From assembly GCA_963765815.1 (NCBI GenBank), contig CAVXXT010000007.1, positions 248,001-312,000 of the forward strand: a stretch of 64,000 nucleotides of DNA, in the 5' to 3' direction. Position 1 is the first letter of the stretch. Each line of letters opens with the position of its first letter. This document shows, in pieces, positions 35,955 through 44,945 of the stretch. A model generated the notes under the pieces. That model searched no databases, was not told the DNA's origin, and worked only from the letters and a program-made list of their open reading frames with translations. Both the position numbers and the translations under genes were made by a program. This DNA comes from DATLNF01 sp963765815 (GTDB taxonomy: Bacteria > Actinomycetota > Actinomycetes > BP-191).

Positions 35955-36671
35955 CTAAGGGGTGGGGAGGAGGCGGAGCTCGTCGCCGACCGAGATCCGA
36001 CCGGGGCGTACGACGTCGGCGTACACGCCGAGGCGCTTGTCGGTGAGCACCCCTGTCGTGGCGAGGATGTCCGGGTCGGCGACCAGGCCGGGCTGGGCCG
36101 CCGACGTCATGACGCAGCGGATCGTCCGCGCCCGCACCACCAGCTCCACGTCGCCGATCCCCAGCGCGCAGTCGAGCCAGCCGTCCTCGACCAGCCCGAA
36201 CCCGTCGACCTCGACGACGACATTGGCGCGGAACCGCCGCGGCGACCACTCGCCGCCGGGGTGCTGCCGGGCCATCAGCCGCAGGGTCGCGTCGGTGAGC
36301 AGGTGCAGCGCGCTGTCGTCCATGAACGGGTCGTGCGACGGCCGCACCATCGACGCCGCCACCACGACGACCGGGCGGCCGAGCCACTCGGTCATCGCGA
36401 CGTCGAGCGCCGGGTCGTCGACCGCGTGTGTCTCGCCGGTCGGCAGGTCGACCAGCAGCGCGCCATCGGCGTAGCGCGCGCTCGCCAGCAGCAGTCGCGG
36501 CTCGCGCTTCGCGGTCATCACCCGGCCGGTGAGACCGTCGCGCACGCCGTGCATGCGATCCCCGGCCAGCCCGTGCGCGCCGACCTCCGACGTCGCGAGC
36601 GACTCCCCCTGCAACGACTTCACCGGGTGCCGCCAGAGCGCGCCGATGCGGCCCACCACGCTGCCGCTCAT
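35955..36671 (-). CDS. MOSC-domain protein
   Basis: 238 residues. The N-terminal MOSC beta-barrel starts GRIGALWRHPVKSLQGE, followed by GLAGDRMHGV. The C-terminal MOSC domain has RRFRANVVVEVDG and IRCVMTSAA, whose Cys is the conserved sulfur/molybdenum-cofactor-contacting residue. Such proteins transfer sulfur or reduce N-hydroxylated compounds with molybdenum cofactor, consistent with the moaC/mog/glp genes elsewhere in the window. It may be a YiiM/mARC-like reductase component. ATG 36671 is 28 bp from the divergent hotdog gene. Confidence 0.85.
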   Translation of the reverse strand: MSGSVVGRIGALWRHPVKSLQGESLATSEVGAHGLAGDRMHGVRDGLTGRVMTAKREPRLLLASARYADGALLVDLPTGETHAVDDPALDVAMTEWLGRPVVVVAASMVRPSHDPFMDDSALHLLTDATLRLMARQHPGGEWSPRRFRANVVVEVDGFGLVEDGWLDCALGIGDVELVVRARTIRCVMTSAAQPGLVADPDILATTGVLTDKRLGVYADVVRPGRISVGDELRLLPTP

Positions 36672-36699
36672 GCGCCGATCCTGCACTAGCCTTCCGCGC

Positions 36700-37425
36700 A
36701 TGGCCGAGCACATCGTCATCGACCGCCAATACCGCGGCCCGCAGAAGTCCGGCAACGGCGGCTTCTCGGCCGGCCTGCTGGCCGAGGCGTACGGCGCGCC
36801 GGCCGAGGTGACGCTGCGGATGCCGCCGCCGCTCGACCGGCCGCTCGACGTCCTGCGCACCGACGACGTGGTGGTGCTGCGCGACGGCGACGCTGTGGTC
36901 GCCGAGGCGCGACCGGCGCCGTCGATGGCCGACCTCGTCCCGCCTCGGGTCGTGACGGTGGACGAGGCGGCAGCGGCCAGTGCGTCGTACGCCGGACTCG
37001 ACGCGCACCTGTTCCCGGAGTGCTTCGCGTGCGGTCCGGCAAGAGCCGAGGGCGACGGGCTTCGGGTGTTCCCAGGACCGGCCGGCGACGGGCTGCTCGC
37101 GGCGGTGTGGCGGCCGGACAGGTCCGTCGCGGGTGACGACGGCGCGGTGCGCTCGGCGGCGGTGTGGGCGGCGCTGGACTGCCCGAGCGGCTGGGCCGGC
37201 GAGCTCAGCGCGGCGCGGCCCGCGGTGCTCGGGCGGCTCGCCGTCGATCAGCGCCGCGCCGTCGAGGTGGGCGAGTCGCTGGTCGTGCTCGGCTGGCCGC
37301 TCGAGGATCAGCCGAAGAAGTTCCTCGCTGCGTCGGCGCTGGTCGATCCGGACGGGGCGGTCGTCGCGGTGGCGAAGGCGACGTGGGTGCGGATCGACGC
37401 GACGAAATGGACGGCGCAGACCTAG
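36700..37425 (+). CDS. Hotdog/thioesterase-like protein
   Basis: 241 residues: EHIVIDRQYRGPQKSGNGGF, ECFACGPARAEGDGLRVFPG, ALDCPSGWAGELSA and VVAVAKATWVRID. It looks like the YdgR/PaaI-type double-hotdog thioesterase-like proteins of actinobacteria. The FACGP motif and conserved GNGGF are visible, but no catalytic residue is certain. Its TAG stop shares CTAG with the convergent MFS gene, so the two stops overlap by 4 bp. Confidence 0.7.
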   Translation: MAEHIVIDRQYRGPQKSGNGGFSAGLLAEAYGAPAEVTLRMPPPLDRPLDVLRTDDVVVLRDGDAVVAEARPAPSMADLVPPRVVTVDEAAAASASYAGLDAHLFPECFACGPARAEGDGLRVFPGPAGDGLLAAVWRPDRSVAGDDGAVRSAAVWAALDCPSGWAGELSAARPAVLGRLAVDQRRAVEVGESLVVLGWPLEDQPKKFLAASALVDPDGAVVAVAKATWVRIDATKWTAQT

Positions 37426-38729
37426 GGAGTCGGGTCCTCCGCGTCGTACCTCGCGAAGCGCGGGACGAGACCGGCGAGCAGCGCGACTCCCGCGACGCAG
37501 GCGAGGCCGCCGGAGACCACGGAGAACTGCGGCGACACGAGTGAGGCCATCGCGCCGGCCTCCAGGTCGCCGAGGCGCGGGCCGCCGGCGACCACGACGA
37601 TGAAGACGCCGTTGAGCCGGCCCTGCATCGAGTCAGGTGTGGCGGCCTGCAGGATCGTGGTGCGGAAGACGGCGCTGACCATGTCGGCGGCACCCGCGGC
37701 GGCGAGCAGGACGCACGCGAGCCACAGCGCTGTCGTCAGGCCGAAGCCGGTGATCGCCAGCCCCCACGCGGCGACGGAGATCAGCACCGCGAGGCCCTGC
37801 CGGCGGATCCGGCTGAACCAGCCGCCGCAGAGCGCGCCGATGACCGCGCCGATGGCCGGGGCGGCGTACAGCAGCCCGGTCACCGACGAGCCGCCGCCGA
37901 AGCGCGTCGCGGCGAGGGCGGGGAAGAGCGCGCGCGGCATGCCGAAGACCATCGCGTTGATGTCGACGAGGAACGTCATCATCAGCACCTGCCGTGACCG
38001 CAGGTAGCGCAGACCCTCGACGACCGACGCGAGCCCGGCTTTGGTGCCGCCACCCTCGGGCGGCATCGGCGGCAGCGCGACGATCGCGGTGATGGCGAAG
38101 ACGAACGACACCGCGTCGATCGCGTAGACCGACGTGTAGCCGATCGAGCCGACCAGCACACCGGCGAGCAGCGGGCCGATCACCATGCCGGAGTTCCACA
38201 GCACCTGGCTCAGCGCACCCGCGGCCGGCAGCTGCTCGGGCGGCAGGAGGCGCGGCGTGACCGCGCGTCGCGCCGGCGAGTTGAGTGCGAAGAACCCGTT
38301 GACGCTGGCCATCAGCAGGTAGAGCACCCACACCCGGTTGAGGCCTGCCGCGGCCTGCATCGCCAGCAGCACGCTCGAGCCGGCCAGCCCGAGCTGGGTG
38401 CGCAGCAGGAGCCTGCGTCGGTCGTTGGCGTCCGCGATCGCGCCGCCGAAGAGCCCCAGCCCGACCAGCGGCACGAGCGCGAACAGCCCGAGCAGCCCGA
38501 CCGCGAACGACGAGTGGGTGATGTCGTAGACCTGCAGCGCGATCGCGACGCTGGTCATCTGGCTGCCGACGAACGACACCGCCTCGCCCCACCAGAGCCT
38601 GCGGTACGCCGGGTTGTCGCGCAGCGGCGAGACGTCGAGCGCGACGGCGGTCACCACCCGTCGCGCGCGACCACGCCGGCGTACGCCGCCTTCCGGGAGG
38701 AGCTCCTCCTCGGACTCGCCCAGGGTCAT
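37422..38729 (-). CDS. MFS transporter (MFS_3/EntS-like)
   Basis: 435 residues with about 12 membrane segments. After a 30-residue cytoplasmic start, LRDNPAYRRLWWGEAVSFVG is the typical MFS_3/EntS N-terminus. FGGAIADANDRRRLLLRTQL in the loop between helices 2 and 3 is the MFS signature. LNSPARRAVTPRLLPPEQLP and DSMQGRLNGVFIVVVAGGP mark the later loops. It exports an unknown compound. ATG 38729 overlaps the pdxH stop by 4 bp (ATGA), so it is coexpressed with pdxH. Confidence 0.88.
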   Translation of the reverse strand: MTLGESEEELLPEGGVRRRGRARRVVTAVALDVSPLRDNPAYRRLWWGEAVSFVGSQMTSVAIALQVYDITHSSFAVGLLGLFALVPLVGLGLFGGAIADANDRRRLLLRTQLGLAGSSVLLAMQAAAGLNRVWVLYLLMASVNGFFALNSPARRAVTPRLLPPEQLPAAGALSQVLWNSGMVIGPLLAGVLVGSIGYTSVYAIDAVSFVFAITAIVALPPMPPEGGGTKAGLASVVEGLRYLRSRQVLMMTFLVDINAMVFGMPRALFPALAATRFGGGSSVTGLLYAAPAIGAVIGALCGGWFSRIRRQGLAVLISVAAWGLAITGFGLTTALWLACVLLAAAGAADMVSAVFRTTILQAATPDSMQGRLNGVFIVVVAGGPRLGDLEAGAMASLVSPQFSVVSGGLACVAGVALLAGLVPRFARYDAEDPTP

Positions 38730-39391
38730 GGAGAGAGTCGCTCGAGGCGCCAACCCCCGCGGGCGCGGCGGTAGCGCAGCCGGTCGTGCAGCCGCGCCGA
38801 CCCGCCCTGCCAGAACTCCACCGTCTCCGGCACGACCCGGATGCCGCCCCAGTGCGGCGGACGCGGGATGACCTCGCGGCCGGCGTACCGCTCGGTCACG
38901 ACGGCGACGCGGTCCTCGAGGTCCTCGCGGCCGGCCAGCACCGAGCTCTGCTCGGAGGCCCACGCGGCGATCTGCGCCTCACGCGGGCGGGCCGCGAAGA
39001 TCGCATCCGACTCCGGGCGCGCGGTGCGTCCGGCGGTGCCGACGACGCAGACCTGGCGCTCGAGCTCACGCCAGTAGAAGGTCAGCGCAGCGTGTGGGTT
39101 GGCCGCGACCTCGCCGCCCTTGCGGCTGCGGTAGTTGGTGGCGAAGACGAAGCCCTTGGCGTCGACGCCCTTGAGCAGCACCGTGCGGGCCGAGACGACC
39201 CCGTCGGCGTCGGCCGTGGCGACCGTCATGGCGTTGGGATCGGGTACGCCGGTGGCCACCGCGTCGGCGAACCAGAGGTCGAACTGGACCAGCGGGTCGG
39301 GGTCGGCGAGCGCCTCGTCGAGGCGCTGCAGGCCGTACTCCCGGCGGATCGAGGTCAGGTCGCGGGGCGGGCGAGGCACGCGGGTCATCAT
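38726..39391 (-). CDS. pdxH: Pyridoxamine 5'-phosphate oxidase
   Basis: FMN-dependent oxidation of pyridoxine/pyridoxamine phosphate to PLP. 221 residues. MTVATADADGVVSARTVLLK near residue 55 binds FMN, followed by FVFATNYRSRKGGEVAANP and ALTFYWRELERQVCVVGTAG. The C-terminal substrate signature is EFWQGGSARLHDRLRYRR, then WRLERLSP. It is divergent from citrate synthase, and the next minus-strand gene overlaps its stop. The enzyme supplies PLP for serC and the aldolase in this neighbourhood. Confidence 0.93.
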   Translation of the reverse strand: MMTRVPRPPRDLTSIRREYGLQRLDEALADPDPLVQFDLWFADAVATGVPDPNAMTVATADADGVVSARTVLLKGVDAKGFVFATNYRSRKGGEVAANPHAALTFYWRELERQVCVVGTAGRTARPESDAIFAARPREAQIAAWASEQSSVLAGREDLEDRVAVVTERYAGREVIPRPPHWGGIRVVPETVEFWQGGSARLHDRLRYRRARGGWRLERLSP

Positions 39392-39480
39392 GCCGCGTCG
39401 CCCGGTGAGAGGATGACGGCGCGCACCCGCGGACCAGCCCGAGGCCGCCCACCAGGCGGCACGGCGAGGAGAGGCAGCAG

Positions 39481-40560
39481 ATGACCGAGGTCAAGGCCGG
39501 GCTCGAAGGCGTCGTCGCCTTCGAGTCGGAGATCGCCGAGCCGGACCGCGAGGGCGGCGCGCTGCGCTACCGCGGCGTCGACATCGAGGACCTGGTCGGG
39601 GTGAAGCCCTACGAGCAGGTGTGGGGGCTGCTCGTCGACGGGGCCTTCACGCCCGGCCTGCCGCCGGCCGAGCCGTGCCCGCTGCCGCTGCGCTCCGGCG
39701 ACGCGCGGGTCGACGTGCAGGCCGCGCTGGCCGAGCTCACCCCGCTGTGGGGGCTCGGGCAGCTCATCGACATCACCGAGGAGCAGGCCCGCCAGGACCT
39801 CGCCCGCGCGTCCGTCGTCGCGATGAGCTTCGTCGCGCAGTCGGCCCGCGGCGAGCGGCTGTCGCCGGTGCCGCAGTCGGAGATCGACAAGGCGAAGAGC
39901 ATCCCTGAGCGGTTCCTCATCCGCTGGCGGGGCGAGGCCGACCCGGCGCACGTCAAGGCGATCGACGCCTACTGGATCTCTGCAGCCGAGCACGGGATGA
40001 ACGCGTCGACGTTCACCGCGCGCGTCGTGGCGGCGACCGGCGCCGACGTCGGCGCCTGCCTGTCGGCGGCGGTCGGCGCGCTGTCCGGCCCGCTGCACGG
40101 CGGCGCGCCGGCTCGCGTGCTCGCGATGCTCGACGACGTCGAGAAGGAGGGCGACGCGACGGCGTACGTCCGCAAGGTCCTCGACCGCGGCGAGCGGCTG
40201 ATGGGCTTCGGCCACCGCGTCTACCGCGCGGAGGACCCGCGCGCCCGCGTGCTGCGGCGTACGTCGAAGGAGCTCGGCTCGCCGCGCTACGAGGTCGCCG
40301 AGGCGCTGGAGAAGGCCGCGCTCGCGGAGCTCGCCGAGCGCAAGCCGGACCGGGTGCTGCAGACCAACGTCGAGTTCTGGTCGGCCGTCGTGCTCGACCA
40401 CGCCGAGGTGCCGGCCGCGCTCTTCACGTCGATGTTCACCTGCGCGCGCACGGCCGGCTGGTCGGCGCACATCCTCGAGCAGAAGCGGCTCAACAAGCTG
40501 ATCCGCCCGAGCGCGAAGTACGTCGGCCCCGGGCCGCGTCCGGTCTCGGCGGTCGGCTGA
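39481..40560 (+). CDS. gltA2: Citrate synthase 2 (short form)
   Basis: 359 residues, at the short end for citrate synthase, as in actinobacterial CitA. It condenses oxaloacetate with acetyl-CoA. The N-terminal substrate region is RYRGVDIEDLVGVKPYEQVW. The active-site signature is LSGPLHGGAPARVLAMLDDV, with GFGHRVYRAEDPRARVL supplying the citrate-binding His. FSVLL-type catalytic Asp is replaced by the VEFWSAVVLDHAEVPAALFT segment. ATG 39481 follows GAGGAGAGG. serC begins 4 bp after its stop. Methylcitrate synthase activity cannot be excluded. Confidence 0.92.
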   Translation: MTEVKAGLEGVVAFESEIAEPDREGGALRYRGVDIEDLVGVKPYEQVWGLLVDGAFTPGLPPAEPCPLPLRSGDARVDVQAALAELTPLWGLGQLIDITEEQARQDLARASVVAMSFVAQSARGERLSPVPQSEIDKAKSIPERFLIRWRGEADPAHVKAIDAYWISAAEHGMNASTFTARVVAATGADVGACLSAAVGALSGPLHGGAPARVLAMLDDVEKEGDATAYVRKVLDRGERLMGFGHRVYRAEDPRARVLRRTSKELGSPRYEVAEALEKAALAELAERKPDRVLQTNVEFWSAVVLDHAEVPAALFTSMFTCARTAGWSAHILEQKRLNKLIRPSAKYVGPGPRPVSAVG

Positions 40561-40564
40561 CGCG

Positions 40565-41692
40565 ATGGGTGTGCCTGACATCACCATCCCGGACTCGCTC
40601 AAGCCGAGCGACGGTCGCTTCGGCTCCGGTCCGTCGAAGGTGCGGCCCGAGGCGGTCGCCGCGCTGGCCGCCGCCGCGCCGACGTACCTCGGGACGTCGC
40701 ACCGGCAGCCGCGGGTGCGCGACGTGGTCGGCCGGGTGCGGTCCGGTCTGTCCGACCTCTTCTCGCTGCCGGACGGCTACGAGGTGCTGCTCGGCAACGG
40801 CGGCGCGACCGGCTTCTGGGACATCGCGACCTTCGGGCTGATCCGCGAGCGGAGCCAGCACCTCGTCTTCGGCGAGTTCTCGTCGAAGTTCGCGGCGGCT
40901 GCTGCGGCGGCACCGTTCCTCGCCGAGCCGCAGGTCATCAAGGCCGAGCCGGGGACGCATCCGGTCGCCGAGGCCGACCCGTCGGTCGACCTCTACGCGC
41001 TGACTCACAACGAGACGTCGACCGGCGTGACGATGCCGGTGCGCCGACCGTCGGGCGCGGCCGCCGACGCGCTGGTCTGCGTCGACGCGACGTCGGCAGC
41101 CGGCGCGCTGCGCTTCGACGTCACCGAGACCGACGTCTACTACTTCGCGCCGCAGAAGGTCTTCGCGTCCGACGGCGGGATCTGGCTCGCTCTGGTGTCG
41201 CCGCGGGCGCTGACGCGCATCGCGTCGATCTCGGGATCGGGCCGGTGGATCCCGGCGTCGCTCTCGCTCACCACGGCGGTCGAGCAGTCGAGGCTCAACC
41301 AGACCTACAACACGCCCGCTCTCGCGACGCTGCTGCTGCTAGCCGAGCAGGTCGAGTGGCTCAACTCGCTCGGCGGTCTCGAGGGCGCGGCGTCGCGCTG
41401 CGACGACTCTGCCGCGCGGCTCTACGGCTGGGCCGAGGCGTCGGCGTACGCCGAGCCGTTCGTCAAGGACCCGGAGCAGCGCTCACATGTGGTGGGCACG
41501 ATCGACCTCGACCCGTCGATCAGCTTCGAGACGGTGTGCGCGGTCCTGCGCGCCAACGGGATCGTCGACACCGACCCCTACCGCAAGCTCGGCCGCAACC
41601 AGCTGCGCATCGCGATGTTCCCGGCGATCGACCCGGCGGACATCACGGCGCTGACCCAGTGCATCGACTACGTCGTGAGCCGGCTCGGCTGA
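40565..41692 (+). CDS. serC: Phosphoserine aminotransferase
   Basis: Second step of serine synthesis: 3-phosphohydroxypyruvate plus glutamate to phosphoserine. 375 residues of the actinobacterial long type. FGSGPSKVRPEAV starts the substrate loop, and GNGGATGFWDIATFG binds PLP phosphate. DATSAAGALRFDVTETDVYY carries the PLP Asp, and YFAPQKVFASDGGIWLAL carries the Schiff-base Lys. It lies 4 bp downstream of citrate synthase in one operon, an arrangement like Rv0884c/Rv0889c in mycobacteria. Confidence 0.94.
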   Translation: MGVPDITIPDSLKPSDGRFGSGPSKVRPEAVAALAAAAPTYLGTSHRQPRVRDVVGRVRSGLSDLFSLPDGYEVLLGNGGATGFWDIATFGLIRERSQHLVFGEFSSKFAAAAAAAPFLAEPQVIKAEPGTHPVAEADPSVDLYALTHNETSTGVTMPVRRPSGAAADALVCVDATSAAGALRFDVTETDVYYFAPQKVFASDGGIWLALVSPRALTRIASISGSGRWIPASLSLTTAVEQSRLNQTYNTPALATLLLLAEQVEWLNSLGGLEGAASRCDDSAARLYGWAEASAYAEPFVKDPEQRSHVVGTIDLDPSISFETVCAVLRANGIVDTDPYRKLGRNQLRIAMFPAIDPADITALTQCIDYVVSRLG

Positions 41693-41694
41693 CC

Positions 41695-41916
41695 GTGCCG
41701 ACCGCGCGATCCCGTCGTACGACGCTGGCTCTGCTGCTCGCGCTCCTGGCTGCCGTCGGCATGGGGATCGCGGCAACCGGCGTGAGCCGACTCGCCGACG
41801 GCGCTCCGCTGGTGGGTCTCGCGCTGGTCGTGCTCGGCATCGCGTTCGTCGGGTCGGCGTTCCGCTGGCTCCGCTCGATCAACGCTCGTCACGCAGCCGC
41901 GCCGGACGAGCGCTGA
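41695..41916 (+). CDS. Small two-segment membrane protein
   Basis: 73 residues from GTG 41695, 2 bp after serC. A basic start (PTARSRRTT), two hydrophobic segments (residues about 11-29 and 40-56) and a short polar tail ending HAAAPDER. No family was recognised. The tight spacing suggests it is the third gene of the citrate-synthase/serC operon. Confidence 0.65.
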   Translation: MPTARSRRTTLALLLALLAAVGMGIAATGVSRLADGAPLVGLALVVLGIAFVGSAFRWLRSINARHAAAPDER

Positions 41917-41929
41917 ATGCGGGCCGCCA

Positions 41930-42415
41930 CTAGATGAGCGAGAGCTGCAGCCGAGCCTCGTAGTCGGTCACTCCAGCCATCACCGACACCCGCACCGTGT
42001 AACGACCGGGTCGGATCGATCGGACCGACCCGTACGTGCCGGTCGTCGGCGTCGGAGTGTCGATGGACCCGCCGCCGCGACGGGTGATGTCATCCCCGTT
42101 CTCGTCAAGGATGCGCAGATCAACGCCCGGTCCGGTGGCAGGCGCCTCGACGCCCCAGTCCAGCCGGCCCTGGGTGCCAGCCGGCACCACGACGACCAGG
42201 TCGTGGTCCTGGCAGCCGAGGTCGACGCAGGTGCGGTCGAACGCCGGGCCGCCGAGGGGGTAGAACGGCCCGTACGTCGATGCCCCCTGCAGGTGCCCGG
42301 TGAGCGTGACCCGTGGATGACGACGGTCAAGCCGTGCGGATGGCTCGGCAGAGGCCCCCGTTGCGGCCGCGAGAGCGACGGCAAGGACAGCTGCGATGCT
42401 GAGTCGAAGGCGCAT
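41930..42415 (-). CDS. Secreted protein with pre-peptidase-like domain
   Basis: 161 residues from ATG 42415. Signal RLRLSIAAVLAVALAAATGASA with cleavage near SAEPSA. The mature part contains LTGHLQGASTYGPFYPLGGP, two Cys (DRTCVDLGCQDHD) that may form a disulfide, and IRPGRYTVRVSVMAGVTDY. The beta-sandwich look resembles pre-peptidase C-terminal domains. It is convergent with the small membrane gene by a 13-bp gap. The function is unknown. Confidence 0.6.
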   Translation of the reverse strand: MRLRLSIAAVLAVALAAATGASAEPSARLDRRHPRVTLTGHLQGASTYGPFYPLGGPAFDRTCVDLGCQDHDLVVVVPAGTQGRLDWGVEAPATGPGVDLRILDENGDDITRRGGGSIDTPTPTTGTYGSVRSIRPGRYTVRVSVMAGVTDYEARLQLSLI

Positions 42416-42474
42416 GCCGGGAGTCTGGCGGGTACGACGTGCCCGGACAAGAACCGATTCGCACAGGCGTGCGG

Positions 42475-42888
42475 TCAGAACCACGGACCGGCGCCGCCGA
42501 CCTTGGTGACCTCGATGTGGGTGATGAAGCCGGGCGGCGGGTCGGGCATCGGCGGGAACGTCGGACCGGGGCCGACATAGGTCTGCGCGAGGCGCTGCAG
42601 CAGCTCCGGCGCCCCACCTTCGGTGATGCGCGCGCGACCGTGCACGACGAGGTAGTGCTTCATGCCGATCCCGTTGTCGGTCGTCGCCTCGAAGGAGATG
42701 ACCACCCGGGGGTCGCGACGGAGGTTGCGCAGCTTTCGCTGGTTTCCGTCGAGGTGGGCCGACACCAGCTGATCGCCGTCGAGACCAACCCAGACCACCG
42801 CGACCTGGGGGGAGCCGTCGTCGTCGATGGTGACCATGTGCGCGAGCGCACCCGACTCGATGAGCTCCCGCGCGGCGTCGTTCAGCAT
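42475..42888 (-). CDS. F420-dependent PPOX-class oxidoreductase
   Basis: 137 residues of split-barrel flavin/deazaflavin fold. ATG 42888 gives NDAARELIESGALAHMVTI, then GSPQVAVVWVGLDGDQLVSA and KLRNLRRDPRVVISFEA, the basic strand that contacts cofactor phosphate in FDOR-B F420 enzymes. TYVGPGPTFPPMPDPPPGF and THIEVTKVGGAGPWF close the family (TIGR03618-like). F420 use is inferred from family resemblance; the substrate is unknown. Confidence 0.8.
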   Translation of the reverse strand: MLNDAARELIESGALAHMVTIDDDGSPQVAVVWVGLDGDQLVSAHLDGNQRKLRNLRRDPRVVISFEATTDNGIGMKHYLVVHGRARITEGGAPELLQRLAQTYVGPGPTFPPMPDPPPGFITHIEVTKVGGAGPWF

Positions 42889-42971
42889 CGGCCCACCGTA
42901 ACGTCGCACGTGCGGCCGCGCCGCTCCCAGGATCGACGAGCGGCTGGCAGCGCCCTACTGCCGGCAGGCGC

Positions 42972-43781
42972 TCATGACCTTGGGGATGCGGGCACGGGCG
43001 CCGGCCAGGGGCGGAGGTAGAAGGTCCAGGTGTCGACGGTGCGGAAGCCCATCGCCTCGTACATCGACTGAGCCATGTCCGAGCTGGTCAGGAACGCGAG
43101 GTCGGCGCCCTTCTCCCGGCCCCAGTCGAGTGCGGCGCCGGTGATCGCGGCGCCGATGCCTCGACGTCGGTACGCCGGATCGGTGCCGACGGCGAACACC
43201 ACGACGACACCTTCGTCGACGCGCGCGGCCGCGTTGGCGACCGGTCGGCCGTCAACGCGCCCGACGAACAGCGCGAGATCGGCGTCGTCGAGGATCTCAG
43301 GTGGCATGAAGTCGCGGTACAGCTCTGTGGTCAGCCACTCGCCGGGCGCTCCGGGGGCGACGCGCGCGGTGAACTCGTCGTACGACGTTGGCTCGGTCAC
43401 CTGCTCCACGGTGAGCGCGAGGGACCCACCTGCGACGGACGGCAGGGGCGCGGCGACCATCCCCGGCATCGCCAGGGCCGGCTCGAAGCCGAGCGCCCGA
43501 AGCGTCGCGTCGTGCCGCTCGGACTGGTGCTCCCGCAGGCGCACGGTGAACGGCTGATCGCGCGCGTCGAACCACGCGACCGCGTCGGCGAGCGCACCGT
43601 CATCGACGTCGTCGGAGGTCACGTAGAGCCAGCTGAAGTAGGGCACCGGTGACCCGGTCGCGCGTCGCATCAGCCCCCCGCCCACGTCGAGCGCCCCGCG
43701 CTGCGGGAGGCCCGGGTGACTGCGCGCACCGGCGGCGTACGCCGACGCCGCGCGGTCGGCGAGGTCGCGGTCGGTCGTCAC
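42972..43781 (-). CDS. GNAT acetyltransferase, two-domain
   Basis: 269 residues. The C-terminal GNAT domain is clear: AARVDEGVVVVFAVGTDPAY, then RRRGIGAAITGAALDWG, whose RRGIGAA is the acetyl-CoA loop, and FLTSSDMAQSMYEAMGFRTV. The N-terminal half (RREHQSERHD-type helix and SWLYVTSDDVDDGALADAVA) is a degenerate GNAT-like domain, so this may be a tandem. The substrate is unknown. A terminator of the next operon lies 44 bp upstream of its start. Confidence 0.8.
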   Translation of the reverse strand: MTTDRDLADRAASAYAAGARSHPGLPQRGALDVGGGLMRRATGSPVPYFSWLYVTSDDVDDGALADAVAWFDARDQPFTVRLREHQSERHDATLRALGFEPALAMPGMVAAPLPSVAGGSLALTVEQVTEPTSYDEFTARVAPGAPGEWLTTELYRDFMPPEILDDADLALFVGRVDGRPVANAAARVDEGVVVVFAVGTDPAYRRRGIGAAITGAALDWGREKGADLAFLTSSDMAQSMYEAMGFRTVDTWTFYLRPWPAPVPASPRS

Positions 43782-43824
43782 GTCTGCGAGCAGACCACCA
43801 CCCGCCGGGCCTGCGCAAACGAGA

Positions 43825-43850
43825 AGGGGCTCCGCCGAAGCGGAGCCCCT
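43825..43850 (-). terminator. Intrinsic terminator with UUCG tetraloop
   Basis: Arms 43825-43835 and 43840-43850 form a perfect 11-bp stem. Read on the minus strand the loop is UUCG closed by C-G, followed by TTCTCGTTT. It lies 18 bp past the stop of the cupredoxin lipoprotein gene. Confidence 0.8.
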
Positions 43851-43868
43851 CCCGTCAGTGCAGCGTCG

Positions 43869-44819
43869 CTACGCGACCTTGAACTCGACCTTCTCGCCCG
43901 GGATCAGGCGGAAGTGCTCCTTGCCGTCGTCATCGGTGTCGCTCTCGGTGCAGATGACGTAGTACGTGCCGGGCTTCAGGTCGATCTCGAGGAAGGTCGA
44001 CGTGCCAGGCTTGATGGCCGACATGCCACCCTGGAAGACGCCCGCGATCGAGTCGACCTTCGCCTTGCCCTGGAAGTACGTGTCGACCGCGGTGATCGTC
44101 AGATCGAACGTCTTGCCCAATGCCGCGGCGACGACGGTGAAGTCGTGATTCTTCTTGCCCGCGTTCGTCACCTTGATCACGGCCTTGCCCGACGACAGGT
44201 CCGGGACAGTGATCTTGTCGTCGGCCAGCGTCGCCTCGGCGGTCGCCGTCGGAGCAGGGGCGGTCGTCGCCGTCGCGTTGACCACGAGCTGGTTGACCAT
44301 GCCGGCGGCGAAGTGCGGCTTACCCTCCGGAGTGCTGAAGAAGCAGACCAGGACGTAGTTGCCGGGCTTCGCGAACTCGACCCACGTCGCCGTCTTCGAC
44401 CCCGGCGTGAGCACCTGAGGCGTGCCGAACGGGCCGGCGTTGTCATCGTCGAAGGTCGGGAGGACAGCCTTGTCGTCGTCCTCGCTCTCGCTCTGCAGCG
44501 CGGCGACGACGTCGGGGAGCGTCTTGCCGGCGGCGATCTCGCCGATGGCCAGCATGTGGCCGTCCTTGCCGCCGTTGACGAAGGTGATCTTCGCGGTGCC
44601 CGAGTCGACCGCGGGCTTGTCGAGCGTGTAGCCGTAGTCGACGCCGGTGATGGTCACCTCGTTCGTCGCCGGCGGAGTCGGCGACGCGGACGTCGCGGCG
44701 GCGCTCGGCTGGGCGTTGGTGTCACCGTCGGTGTCGTCGTCGCCGCAGGCGGCGAGTCCGCTCATCGTGGCGAGGACGAGGCCGACGACGGCCGACGTAC
44801 GTCGGAGCTTGTTCTGCAC
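43869..44819 (-). CDS. Lipoprotein with two tandem cupredoxin-like domains
   Basis: 316 residues. The lipobox LAAC at residues 22-25 predicts a lipid-anchored envelope protein, then an Asp/Thr/Ala-rich linker. Domain 1 (about 55-175) has copper-site-like residues: His in GGKDGHMLAIG, Cys in NYVLVCFFSTPEG, His in KPHFAAGM and the following Met. Domain 2 (about 195-316) keeps His in KKNHDFTVV, Cys in YYVICTESD and His in GKEHFRLI but has no Met. Electron transfer or copper handling is inferred. It is divergent from the AKR gene. Confidence 0.78.
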   Translation of the reverse strand: MQNKLRRTSAVVGLVLATMSGLAACGDDDTDGDTNAQPSAAATSASPTPPATNEVTITGVDYGYTLDKPAVDSGTAKITFVNGGKDGHMLAIGEIAAGKTLPDVVAALQSESEDDDKAVLPTFDDDNAGPFGTPQVLTPGSKTATWVEFAKPGNYVLVCFFSTPEGKPHFAAGMVNQLVVNATATTAPAPTATAEATLADDKITVPDLSSGKAVIKVTNAGKKNHDFTVVAAALGKTFDLTITAVDTYFQGKAKVDSIAGVFQGGMSAIKPGTSTFLEIDLKPGTYYVICTESDTDDDGKEHFRLIPGEKVEFKVA

Positions 44820-44945
44820 ATCTCCTCCAGTGTTCTTGCCGGCGGCTCATGGCCGAGTGCGGCCACCTTTCCACTTCACGCAAGTCATGATCAACACGCC
44901 CCGCATAGGCTGCAGGATGTTGTCGCTCGCGAGGAAGGTGGCGTC

